From contig DAOVVI010000155.1 in assembly GCA_030637245.1 (NCBI GenBank), positions 1 to 5,526 on the forward strand: a stretch of DNA of 5,526 nt, given 5' to 3'. Numbering within the stretch: position 1 is the stretch's first letter; each line of letters starts with the position of its first letter. Of this stretch, positions 1-5,526 are shown one piece after another. Origin of the DNA: Cyclobacteriaceae bacterium. Its GTDB lineage: Bacteria; Bacteroidota; Bacteroidia; Cytophagales; Cyclobacteriaceae. The position numbers were made by a program, and so were the translations under genes. The notes beneath the pieces are model-generated. The model was given only the letters and a program-made list of their open reading frames with translations. It did no database searches and had not been told where the DNA came from.

Positions 1-129
1 CAAGGCGTTAAAACTGGCCTTGCAGGGGGCTTCAATAAGAATATACCGTGAGAAATCTTCCTGACCGTCATTATCCATAGCAGGAAATTGATACAAGAAA
101 AAGATAAACAAAAAGGAAATTAGTTTCAT
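1..129 (-). CDS. 5' end of a small exported protein, possibly SRPBCC-like (partial)
   Basis: Only the first 43 codons are visible; the gene runs off the left edge of the window. It begins with an ATG whose complement is at 127-129 and reads MKLISFLFIFFLYQFPA, a short basic start followed by a strongly hydrophobic core. This looks like a Sec signal peptide, probably cleaved after the Ala near residue 17. The mature part continues MDNDGQEDFSRYILIEAPCK and then ASFNAL. A strand ending in an 'APxxxxFxAL' pattern resembles the first strand and helix of SRPBCC/AHSA1-type proteins (typically 'I.APpekVfdAL'), several of which carry signal peptides in Bacteroidota. That resemblance rests on about 15 residues and is tentative. 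The gene lies 99 bp downstream of the membrane-protein gene on the same strand, so read-through from that gene is possible. The reading frame and signal peptide are seen; the family is a guess. Confidence 0.62.
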   Translation of the reverse strand, partial: MKLISFLFIFFLYQFPAMDNDGQEDFSRYILIEAPCKASFNAL

Positions 130-172
130 CGCGTTAAATAAATTAGTATAGTAAGATAAGCAAAAAGAGAAC

Positions 173-223
173 GGAAAAGTTCACTTTTTAATATAATTTT
201 TTTCGATAATTAGCTCTTAAGAG
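173..223. other. Intergenic spacer with two short palindromes
   Basis: The 99-bp gap between the membrane-protein gene and the left-edge gene is very AT-rich. It contains a perfect 10-bp palindrome CTCTTAAGAG at 214-223, just past the stop codon of the membrane-protein gene. It also contains an AAAAGT/ACTTTT inverted repeat at 175-188 that could fold as a weak A:T stem with a 4-nt loop. Neither is a convincing intrinsic terminator: the first has no loop, and the second has no GC in the stem and no T-run directly after it on the minus strand. The gap probably also carries the promoter of the left-edge gene, but no clean TTTG / TAnnTTTG pair was found. Confidence 0.25.
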
Positions 224-228
224 GTTTT

Positions 229-918
229 CTAATCAATTATTTCTGATACATCCCCATTCAGTTGTTTTTGTTCTTCCAGATCAACTGCGTGATACATCGC
301 TGCAAATGCAGCACTTATCCATATCAAAGCGAAAATAACTCCTACAAAGAGACAAATTAAACCCAATATGAAAACAGGAATAGCCAGCATTCCCATCCCA
401 AATATTTTCCATCCATAATCCCGGGTCATTTCCCAGCTTTTTTCAACTGCTGCCACAGGTTCAAGATTTTTATCCATTACGAGGTAAGGCACAAATGCAA
501 GCCGGCAGGCCAGGATGATTCCCGGAACAATGAGAAAAATAAAGCCTAAACCAATGATTGCAAACATTAGTAAATTAGCCAATACAATATTGAGATAATT
601 CTTTTTGAATCCATCAAACATATCACTGATAATAATCTTTTCATTTCTTATTCCTCTGAGGTACATTAGATCGGCGCCAAAATTAATAACCGGCATCAAG
701 AGCAGCCAATAAGCGGCCACAAAAATTTGTAATGCGATCATCCCTGGAGTGTTGACAAATTCTGATTCTCTAATAGCAGCAACCGGCGCACCTGCGAATG
801 CAACAATAACCGCTACCAGAAACAAGTATAAAAAATGCTTCCACATTTGCTGCCAGCCGTAGCTGTAACTGCCGGAAATAGTTGCGATCGGGAGTCGTTG
901 TTCTTTTATTCTTTCCAT
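229..918 (-). CDS. Multi-pass membrane protein, YciC/DUF975-like
   Basis: This complete 229-residue integral membrane protein has unknown biochemical function. Hydrophobic segments lie at about residues 27-48, 58-80, 110-131, 131-147 and 172-210 (the last long enough for two passes), with a cytosolic-looking N terminus (MERIKEQR) and an acidic, polar C terminus. The diagnostic block is in the middle: FLIVPGIILACRLAF at about 128-142, then PYLVMDK and a helix with AVEKSWEMTRDYGWKIFG at about 157-174. A 'VPGI..A.R..F.P.vv.d......A...S..l.rg.......' pattern is the hallmark of the YciC / DUF975 / glycerophosphodiesterase-membrane-domain-like proteins. The start is the ATG at 918, preceded by an A/T-rich leader without a Shine-Dalgarno site, as is usual in Bacteroidota. 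The gene is divergent from the 7-TM LuxR-type regulator across 144 bp that hold a half-site cluster, so control by that regulator is possible. Nothing in the sequence shows a substrate or partner. Confidence 0.9.
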   Translation of the reverse strand: MERIKEQRLPIATISGSYSYGWQQMWKHFLYLFLVAVIVAFAGAPVAAIRESEFVNTPGMIALQIFVAAYWLLLMPVINFGADLMYLRGIRNEKIIISDMFDGFKKNYLNIVLANLLMFAIIGLGFIFLIVPGIILACRLAFVPYLVMDKNLEPVAAVEKSWEMTRDYGWKIFGMGMLAIPVFILGLICLFVGVIFALIWISAAFAAMYHAVDLEEQKQLNGDVSEIID

Positions 919-972
919 GATTTTTTAATTTAAGTTCTGGTTAAATGTACGGGAACCAAAAAAAGATTCCTT

Positions 973-1016
973 CCAACTTTGGTAGTGTTTTCAAATTCAC
1001 TACCAAGGTATTGGTA
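973..1016. promoter_or_regulatory. Cluster of TTGGTA/TACCAA half-sites, candidate operator
   Basis: Three TTGGTA-type half-sites sit in the divergent intergenic region. TTGGTAGTG (979-987) and CACTACCAA (998-1006) form a perfect 9-bp inverted repeat with a 10-bp spacer. The second arm is shared with a further inverted repeat, TACCAA (1001-1006) GGTA TTGGTA (1011-1016). Read as heptamers, the latter is TACCAAG-GT-ATTGGTA, the 7-2-7 tail-to-tail layout known for NarL. Its heptamers resemble the NarL consensus TACYYMT with one or two mismatches. The two plus-oriented TTGGTA copies start 32 bp apart, about three helical turns. A shorter CCAA-CT-TTGG repeat adds a further partial half-site at 973-982. 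The cluster lies 47 bp upstream of a LuxR/NarL-type gene. Its role as an operator is inferred; the repeats themselves are seen directly. Confidence 0.5.
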
Positions 1017-1043
1017 TGCATTCGCTACATTTTCATATTTTTA
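1011..1043 (+). promoter_or_regulatory. Weak candidate promoter for the 7-TM LuxR gene
   Basis: A TTGG at 1011-1014 is followed after 21 bp by TATTTTTA at 1036-1043. This loosely fits the Bacteroidota pattern of a -33 TTTG and a -7 TAnnTTTG, with a mismatch in each element. It would place transcription start about 12 bp before the ATG at 1063. If real, the -33 element lies within the right half of the 7-2-7 palindrome, which would fit repression or autoregulation. TACATTTT at 1026-1033 is an alternative -7 element without a good partner. Confidence 0.18.
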
Positions 1044-1062
1044 AACTGTGAAAAAATAGCAC

Positions 1063-2010
1063 ATGCTTAGTCTGACTTTCATCATCGTATTTATCTTTTG
1101 CCTTGCCTTTGCAACAACCGGCATTTTGGTTGGCCATCAGTTTATTACCACTTACAATACCGATTTTCATAGAAATTATTTCTATTACCTGGCGATGTAT
1201 TACGCCTTTGCATTTTATGGAATTTGGGGACAAATTTTAGTTAGAATCATGTTGGCCGCATCAACCACTAGTGTGGAAATAATAGAGGCAATGGCAAACT
1301 TCCTACCAGTATTGGGTGTTCCGTTTCTTTTTATCTCATGGATTATGCTCATCAAAATGGCCTATACCTTATTCGACGTCAAGGTAAAGATCTCCTGGAT
1401 AGCTATACATTTTGTTTTGCTTGCCATATTGATTTCAGGTGTATGGATTGCTTATACATATTTGAATCAAGACAGTCAGTTGGTTGATGAAAACCTTAAA
1501 TATTTTGAAATTGGAATATTGCTTTCTATTGAATTTATTTACTTTCTGGTGTTTATGATGATTGTTGTGTATTACCTCAAAAAGCAACAAAAACCCATAG
1601 ACAAATATATTTACCGGTTTTTATATTTAATGATGGCCGGAATACTGATGAGAGGTTGTATTCTTCCATTATCTTTCATCAATCCATGGATACAACCTCT
1701 GGTGATATTGCTTTATTTTGCTTCCAATCTTCCTCCTCTTTTTTATTTGAAGATTAATTCTGATCTGATCTTCAAGCCAATCCACGTCGAAAATACAAAC
1801 CAAGAAAAGATGGGATTGATTTTTAAAAGATATCATATATCCAAAAGAGAAAAGGAAATCGTACAACAAATTTGTGAAGGAAAAACCAATCAACAGATTG
1901 CAGATGAATTATTCATCAGTCTTCAAACAGTCAAGGATCACACACATAGAATCTATTCGAAAATTGGTATTAATAGCAGGATGAAATTGGTGCAGTTGGT
2001 GAATAATTAG
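1063..2010 (+). CDS. Seven-TM membrane-tethered LuxR/NarL-type transcriptional regulator
   Basis: This 315-residue protein fuses a membrane domain to a DNA-binding domain. Seven hydrophobic helices fall at about residues 4-27, 40-65, 80-104, 110-134, 147-172, 183-206 and 208-230. Basic loops (DVKVK at 105-109, KKQQKPIDK at 173-181) and an acidic loop (about 136-146) obey the positive-inside rule if the N terminus is outside and the C terminus in the cytoplasm. Residues about 257-315 are a GerE/LuxR helix-turn-helix: ISKREKEIVQQICEGKTNQQ (259-278), IADELFIS, then the recognition helix with TVKDHTHRIYSKIG (289-302) and NSR. No phospho-receiver domain is present, so this is probably a one-component sensor-regulator that reads a membrane or extracytoplasmic cue. 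The start is fixed by an in-frame TAG at 1057-1059, two codons upstream. A candidate 7-2-7 operator lies just upstream, suggesting autoregulation. The ligand is unknown. Confidence 0.9.
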   Translation: MLSLTFIIVFIFCLAFATTGILVGHQFITTYNTDFHRNYFYYLAMYYAFAFYGIWGQILVRIMLAASTTSVEIIEAMANFLPVLGVPFLFISWIMLIKMAYTLFDVKVKISWIAIHFVLLAILISGVWIAYTYLNQDSQLVDENLKYFEIGILLSIEFIYFLVFMMIVVYYLKKQQKPIDKYIYRFLYLMMAGILMRGCILPLSFINPWIQPLVILLYFASNLPPLFYLKINSDLIFKPIHVENTNQEKMGLIFKRYHISKREKEIVQQICEGKTNQQIADELFISLQTVKDHTHRIYSKIGINSRMKLVQLVNN

Positions 2011-2014
2011 GATT

Positions 2015-3319
2015 TTACTTTATCGGATCCTCAAGTGTAAACTTAGCTAAGAAATGTTGATTTTCTCTTCGAATACCTACCGTCAATTTTCTGCCTGCCC
2101 TGGATTGCAACATTTGGATGATGTTACCTAAAGAGTATTCTGAAGTTTCAATTCCATTGATTGTCACAATTTGATCGCCTTCTTCCAGGCCGGCAATCCA
2201 GGCCGGGGAACCTTTCCGTATCTTGGTAATTTCAAAAATAGGAATATCCGGGACAGGAGTGGTGATGTCGATTCCACTCAAATTATACCTAAATTCTTTT
2301 TTATAATTTGAATTTGGTCTCAAAATCATCTCTTTCCCATGATAATCAAAAATCACGGTAAATCTATTCAATATATCAGCGCCAAGGCTTCCGCTTCGAT
2401 CATTCTCAAAATCAGTTAATTGTACTGATTCCGAATCAGGATATGTGACAATAGGCTTTTTAAATTTAAAATCACCAACAGCTATTTTGTTGGTTCTGCC
2501 GATATGACCGTAAATTTCTCCGCTCAATCCAATTCCAATAAAAGTGTACAAGGAATTGTCGGGGATTTCCATTTTATCATCAGTGAAATTGAAAATGGAT
2601 ATGGCATGACTCGCCCCTGTATCCACCAATAAATTCATTTCCGCTGCTTCATTGTCATCATTATATATTGTGGCATTGATGTATGGCTTTCGCTTTCTGA
2701 TTTCCATCTCAATGATATCAGATTTTTTAAGTAACCTTTTCTTTTTTCTTGATTTGAAATGCTTTGGATCATACAATGTCAGCCTTTTTGAAGTATAATC
2801 AATTTCCACAATAAAGCTATCAAATACATCATACCCGATTAAACCATGAATCTGTGTCCCCAATCCTTGAGAAAGATAGTCAAATTCCTCCTTTAGGATA
2901 ATTACGTTGTGATTGAACCCAATAATGCCTGGCAATTCAATCACATTACCAAAGGAATGAAATGCCTTAACTTCACGGCCACTTCCAAGGCCAAACAATT
3001 CGATTTCCCTGGCGAAATTGAAAGAGATCCCCTGCGTTCCATTGAGACTGGTGATCATGGTATGGCTGACGCCTGTATCCAGAATAAATTTTAACGTATC
3101 AGAGCCATTGATAAAAGCAGGAATGATGATGAGGTTATGAATCATCTCAAATCTCAAATCAATTTTCCTGGTTCTTGATTTTTTGAAGTGAAGATGGATT
3201 AAGCTGCTTTGAGCGGTAATTAAATATGCATTTGAACTGAAAACAAAAATCAAGACTAACATAAGTTTTACAATCCCAATTCCCCATGGCTTTTTATATT
3301 TTGATTTCGCTTTCATCAT
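2015..3319 (-). CDS. Secreted two-lobe aspartyl protease with C-terminal PDZ domain
   Basis: This 434-residue protein starts with a basic N-region (KSKYKK) and a hydrophobic core (about 13-35) ending near ITAQ, a Sec signal peptide. It therefore acts in the periplasm or at the surface. Two retropepsin-like lobes follow. Lobe 1 (about 57-185) has the catalytic motif FILDTGVSHT with Asp81 and the later hydrophobic-Gly motif GLIGYDVF (159-166). Lobe 2 (about 203-335) has LLVDTGASHA with Asp233 and GSLGADILNRF (310-320). A pepsin-like active site would pair the two Asp residues. Residues about 360-430 are a PDZ domain (ITKIRKGSPAWIAGLEEGDQ, then IVTINGI), the common peptide-tail binder of this Bacteroidota family. 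A very basic linker (KSRKKKRLLKK, 189-199) separates the lobes. The gene lies 50 bp downstream of the MG2-protein gene on the same strand, so it is probably co-transcribed. It converges with the LuxR-type gene across a 4-bp gap. Substrates are unknown. Confidence 0.93.
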   Translation of the reverse strand: MMKAKSKYKKPWGIGIVKLMLVLIFVFSSNAYLITAQSSLIHLHFKKSRTRKIDLRFEMIHNLIIIPAFINGSDTLKFILDTGVSHTMITSLNGTQGISFNFAREIELFGLGSGREVKAFHSFGNVIELPGIIGFNHNVIILKEEFDYLSQGLGTQIHGLIGYDVFDSFIVEIDYTSKRLTLYDPKHFKSRKKKRLLKKSDIIEMEIRKRKPYINATIYNDDNEAAEMNLLVDTGASHAISIFNFTDDKMEIPDNSLYTFIGIGLSGEIYGHIGRTNKIAVGDFKFKKPIVTYPDSESVQLTDFENDRSGSLGADILNRFTVIFDYHGKEMILRPNSNYKKEFRYNLSGIDITTPVPDIPIFEITKIRKGSPAWIAGLEEGDQIVTINGIETSEYSLGNIIQMLQSRAGRKLTVGIRRENQHFLAKFTLEDPIK

Positions 3320-3327
3320 TTTCCAAT
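3316..3327 (-). promoter_or_regulatory. Tandem ATG start with weak GGA ribosome site
   Basis: The protease gene has two adjacent ATG codons (complements at 3317-3319 and 3314-3316). The minus-strand leader reads ATTGGAAA directly before the first ATG. The GGA (3322-3324) is only 2 nt from the first ATG but 5 nt from the second, so the second may be the real start, giving 433 residues. The difference does not affect the signal peptide. Confidence 0.35.
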
Positions 3328-3369
3328 TAGTTGTTGTATATCATTTTCTCATTCTTGTTGCCTTCTCTA

Positions 3370-5526
3370 TCACTTTTTCCTGGTTTTAATCTTATGAGGA
3401 TCAATGCTAAAGTTTTGATAACCAACCAGGCCATCGCCGGATAGTCCCTGGATATTCACATATATATTTTCGCTTTTGTTTTTGATTCTGTAATTTATTG
3501 TTGCTATTCCATGTTCATCAATTTCAAGCGCTGGAATCCAATATACCTGATTTTCTGATTCTTGTTCATTATTATGTTTTGGTAATTTCCTTGAGGTTGA
3601 AACCGTTCCGGAACTAAAACCTCCTGAAATATTTACCTCAGCTATCACAGGTTCTTCCAACCGTTTTTTCATTGCCAGGTTTGAAGAAAATTCATTTTCT
3701 TTAACTTCTGATTTCACGGAATGTTGGAAATCATTTTCAGTTGCATCGAAGGTGATCAATATATCATCGATCAGTGAAAGGATCGAGTCATTTTCAAGAT
3801 TTAAGTCGATGTCTTTTAATGCAGCATGCTCGCCAAAATATAGGTAATTTCTAATGTCACAATGCTCGCAATCTGACTGATCAGTTGCTGAACAAACAGC
3901 GCTTAATTTTGCATTTACAGGCCTGCCATTCTGGTCGCTTATTATAAACTTCAATTCTACCCTGTTACTTCTTTTTGATTTCCACGAGGCTGATTCCAGT
4001 TGAATTGTAAGTTTATCAGGATTTACAAAAAACGTTCTTTGACCAAGTACTTCTCCTGCTTGATCCATGACAATCAGTGTATTTACACCTCCGGGTAAAT
4101 GCTGTACAGGCAGATCAAAAGTGGTTTCTGATCCATGTAGTCTTTTTTCATAGACGCTGAATACTTTTCCACCTGCGGTGGATAGCAGGTAGATTTTTTT
4201 AGGCAGTGAAGGTTTTTGATGCAGTTCCACCTGGATACTTCTCACCTTATCCTTCGCAATTTTTATGGAAAATCCTGAATCCTCTGCTTTCGGCATCATC
4301 CGTTTGTGTTCACTATCCGGATGTGTGGATTTGAGGAAATACCGGTTTTCTTTACCGGCTGTGAATTCAAATGCACCAATCCCCAATTGGTTTGACTTTG
4401 CAGTCTGTAAAATAGTTCCTAACGTATCCACAATCTGCCAATCGGCTATTACCGGTTGTCCACCTGGAGTTCGTACAGAAAAAACAATTTTAGATTTGAA
4501 TCCTTGCAATATGACTCCACTTTCAGGGTGAAAATCATAGATCAATTTATTATCCTTAACATCTTCTATTGCTACCGGTGAATTTGAGGGACTGAGTTGT
4601 TTGAATGATATGTTTATATCCTTTTCAAAGGATTGACCATTCTGGATATTTGTAAAGGCTTTCATGCGGTATATTCCCGGAAGAGGAACATCGGAAAGTT
4701 CCAGTTCTCCATAGGCATTGCCATCATTGATATCAAACTTTTTATTTAAGACCAATTGATTATTGGAGTCATAAATTTCAATTGTAAGTACGCTGCCGAG
4801 AGCGTAGGGTTTTAATGTCCATCTATCCAAAACATATGCTGTAAATCGCAAATGATTGTCCTGCACATATTGATTTTTATCTAACTGAAGAAATAGACAC
4901 TGATCCTGATTATCCAAATAATTTGTTTCGTGACGAGAAATAATTTGCTGAACATTTTCATTATTTTTTTTGTCAGGGAGAAGTACAACTTCCTCATCGT
5001 TGTTCAGGAATACCACTCCAAAAGCTTCGTTTTGCTCAAAGTCCCGGATCAATTTTTCTTCTAAGGGAGTTCGCTTTACAATAGGGTTTTTCGACCAGAA
5101 GTCAGCATTGTATCCAACCCCGTCAATCACCTCCATGTCACTTGTTTTATAATTGATTGCTCCTCCAGGCTTTTTATTTTTTACAGGAGTATAGTGTTCA
5201 TAAAATGTCAGTAGAGATGAAGTATTGATTTTACCAACGAGTTCTTTTTTAAAGTAGTAATCAAAGCTGTGGTTGATCCGGATATAGTCCATCAACAGTT
5301 GATCAGAATGATCGTCGATAAAGGAAATTTGGAAATCCAGTTGATAATTATCCCAGGCGCTGTTTTTGTCACTCAGGCCAATAATCTTCAGGGAGGCATC
5401 CGTAAATGCGCCCTTCATTTTCAATATCTGATAATTATCGATATCAATGTATAGTTCACCTGTAGTTGCCGGGAGGTTAACAATGGATTTTGGTTTATAG
5501 GAAATTACTCCAATAAACCGTTCATC
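3370..5526 (-). CDS. MG2/macroglobulin-like Bacteroidota surface protein (5' end outside window)
   Basis: The frame stays open to the right edge, so 718 residues of the C-terminal part are visible; the TTG at 5422-5424 is an internal Leu, not a start. Counting from the edge, residues about 1-110 (SYKPKSIVNLPATTGELYID onward) resemble the beta-rich region after a carboxypeptidase-regulatory-like domain. YNADFWSKNPIVKRTPLEEK (139-158) ends that part. An MG2 domain spans about 209-308 (LDKNQYVQDNHLRFTAYVLD... LPGIYRMKAFTN). The next sandwich (333-402) has FHPESGVILQGFKSKIVFSV and GIGAFEFTAGKENRYF. A third (about 430-560) has LPGGVNTLIVMDQAGEVLGQ, RTFFVN and DQNGRPVNAKLSAV. The C-terminal block is QVYWIPALEIDEHGIATINY (661-680), ending IQGLSGDGLVG. 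These match Bacteroidota MG2 proteins of unknown function that often also carry a TonB plug, which is not seen here. There is no CxEQ thioester motif. The gene is probably in an operon with the downstream aspartyl protease. Confidence 0.85.
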   Translation of the reverse strand, partial: DERFIGVISYKPKSIVNLPATTGELYIDIDNYQILKMKGAFTDASLKIIGLSDKNSAWDNYQLDFQISFIDDHSDQLLMDYIRINHSFDYYFKKELVGKINTSSLLTFYEHYTPVKNKKPGGAINYKTSDMEVIDGVGYNADFWSKNPIVKRTPLEEKLIRDFEQNEAFGVVFLNNDEEVVLLPDKKNNENVQQIISRHETNYLDNQDQCLFLQLDKNQYVQDNHLRFTAYVLDRWTLKPYALGSVLTIEIYDSNNQLVLNKKFDINDGNAYGELELSDVPLPGIYRMKAFTNIQNGQSFEKDINISFKQLSPSNSPVAIEDVKDNKLIYDFHPESGVILQGFKSKIVFSVRTPGGQPVIADWQIVDTLGTILQTAKSNQLGIGAFEFTAGKENRYFLKSTHPDSEHKRMMPKAEDSGFSIKIAKDKVRSIQVELHQKPSLPKKIYLLSTAGGKVFSVYEKRLHGSETTFDLPVQHLPGGVNTLIVMDQAGEVLGQRTFFVNPDKLTIQLESASWKSKRSNRVELKFIISDQNGRPVNAKLSAVCSATDQSDCEHCDIRNYLYFGEHAALKDIDLNLENDSILSLIDDILITFDATENDFQHSVKSEVKENEFSSNLAMKKRLEEPVIAEVNISGGFSSGTVSTSRKLPKHNNEQESENQVYWIPALEIDEHGIATINYRIKNKSENIYVNIQGLSGDGLVGYQNFSIDPHKIKTRKK

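Noticed and set aside
979..1006. The TTGGTAGTG/CACTACCAA inverted repeat as a transcription terminator
   Set aside because: It lies upstream of both flanking divergent genes, so no transcript of either gene would end there, and no T-run follows the stem. An operator is the better reading.
1033..1233. Minus-strand open frame of 66 codons over the start of the LuxR-type gene
   Set aside because: It overlaps the membrane domain of a clearly real gene, covers the regulatory region, and its translation has no recognisable features.
1669..1893. Minus-strand open frame of 74 codons
   Set aside because: It lies wholly within the LuxR-type gene, opposite strand, with no domain-like features; it is a shadow frame.
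2042..2051. 10-bp palindrome CTTAGCTAAG
   Set aside because: It is inside the coding end of the protease gene, has no loop or T-run and is short enough to arise by chance.
2909..3094. Plus-strand open frame of 61 codons
   Set aside because: It lies opposite the first lobe of the aspartyl protease, whose catalytic motif is conserved there; the plus frame looks non-coding.
4265..4531. Plus-strand open frame of 88 codons
   Set aside because: It is antisense to the second macroglobulin-like region of the MG2 protein, which has family-typical residues; no signal or motif is seen in the plus frame.
5422..5424. TTG as the start codon of the MG2 protein
   Set aside because: The frame continues without a stop for 34 more codons to the window edge, and the upstream residues (ISYKPKSIVNLPATTGELYI) read as part of the same beta-rich region. 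The start is outside the window.
4970..5454. Plus-strand open frames at 4970-5152 and 5269-5454
   Set aside because: Both lie opposite the continuously open MG2-protein frame and show no features of real proteins.

Overview
The window looks like chromosomal DNA from a member of the Bacteroidota. It is AT-rich, and the start codons are preceded by A-rich stretches rather than clear Shine-Dalgarno sites. The protein architectures are also typical of that phylum: a secreted two-lobe aspartyl protease with a C-terminal PDZ domain, a large MG2/macroglobulin-like surface protein with the terminal YW-x-P block, and a membrane-embedded LuxR-type regulator. No RNA genes, CRISPR arrays, insertion sequences or phage genes were seen. 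The assignment to phylum is inferred from protein style, not from a marker gene.

Layout. On the minus strand at the left edge is the first 43 codons of a small exported protein, possibly of the SRPBCC fold (1-129). Upstream of it on the same strand is a complete 229-residue multi-pass membrane protein of the YciC/DUF975-like type (229-918). A 144-bp divergent intergenic region (919-1062) follows. It holds a cluster of TTGGTA/TACCAA half-sites, including a 16-bp palindrome in the 7-2-7 layout used by NarL-type regulators. To its right on the plus strand is a 315-residue protein with seven predicted membrane helices fused to a LuxR/NarL DNA-binding domain (1063-2010). This gene ends only 4 bp from the end of a convergent minus-strand gene for a secreted aspartyl protease-PDZ protein (2015-3319). 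That gene lies 50 bp downstream of a long minus-strand gene for an MG2-containing protein, which stays open past the right edge of the window (3370-5526).

How the genes may work together. The MG2 protein and the aspartyl protease are probably co-transcribed, and both are likely to act outside the cytoplasm. The 7-TM LuxR protein is a plausible membrane-tethered one-component regulator. The half-site cluster directly in front of it suggests autoregulation and possibly control of the divergent membrane-protein gene. No direct functional link between the regulator and the protease/MG2 pair can be shown from sequence alone; they are only adjacent and convergent.

There is no gene-free stretch over 300 bases. 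The most noteworthy points are the half-site array beside a matching type of regulator, the 7-TM/LuxR fusion, and an MG2 scaffold that appears to go from its central macroglobulin-like region to its terminal YW-x-P block with no room for the plug domain often found in relatives.
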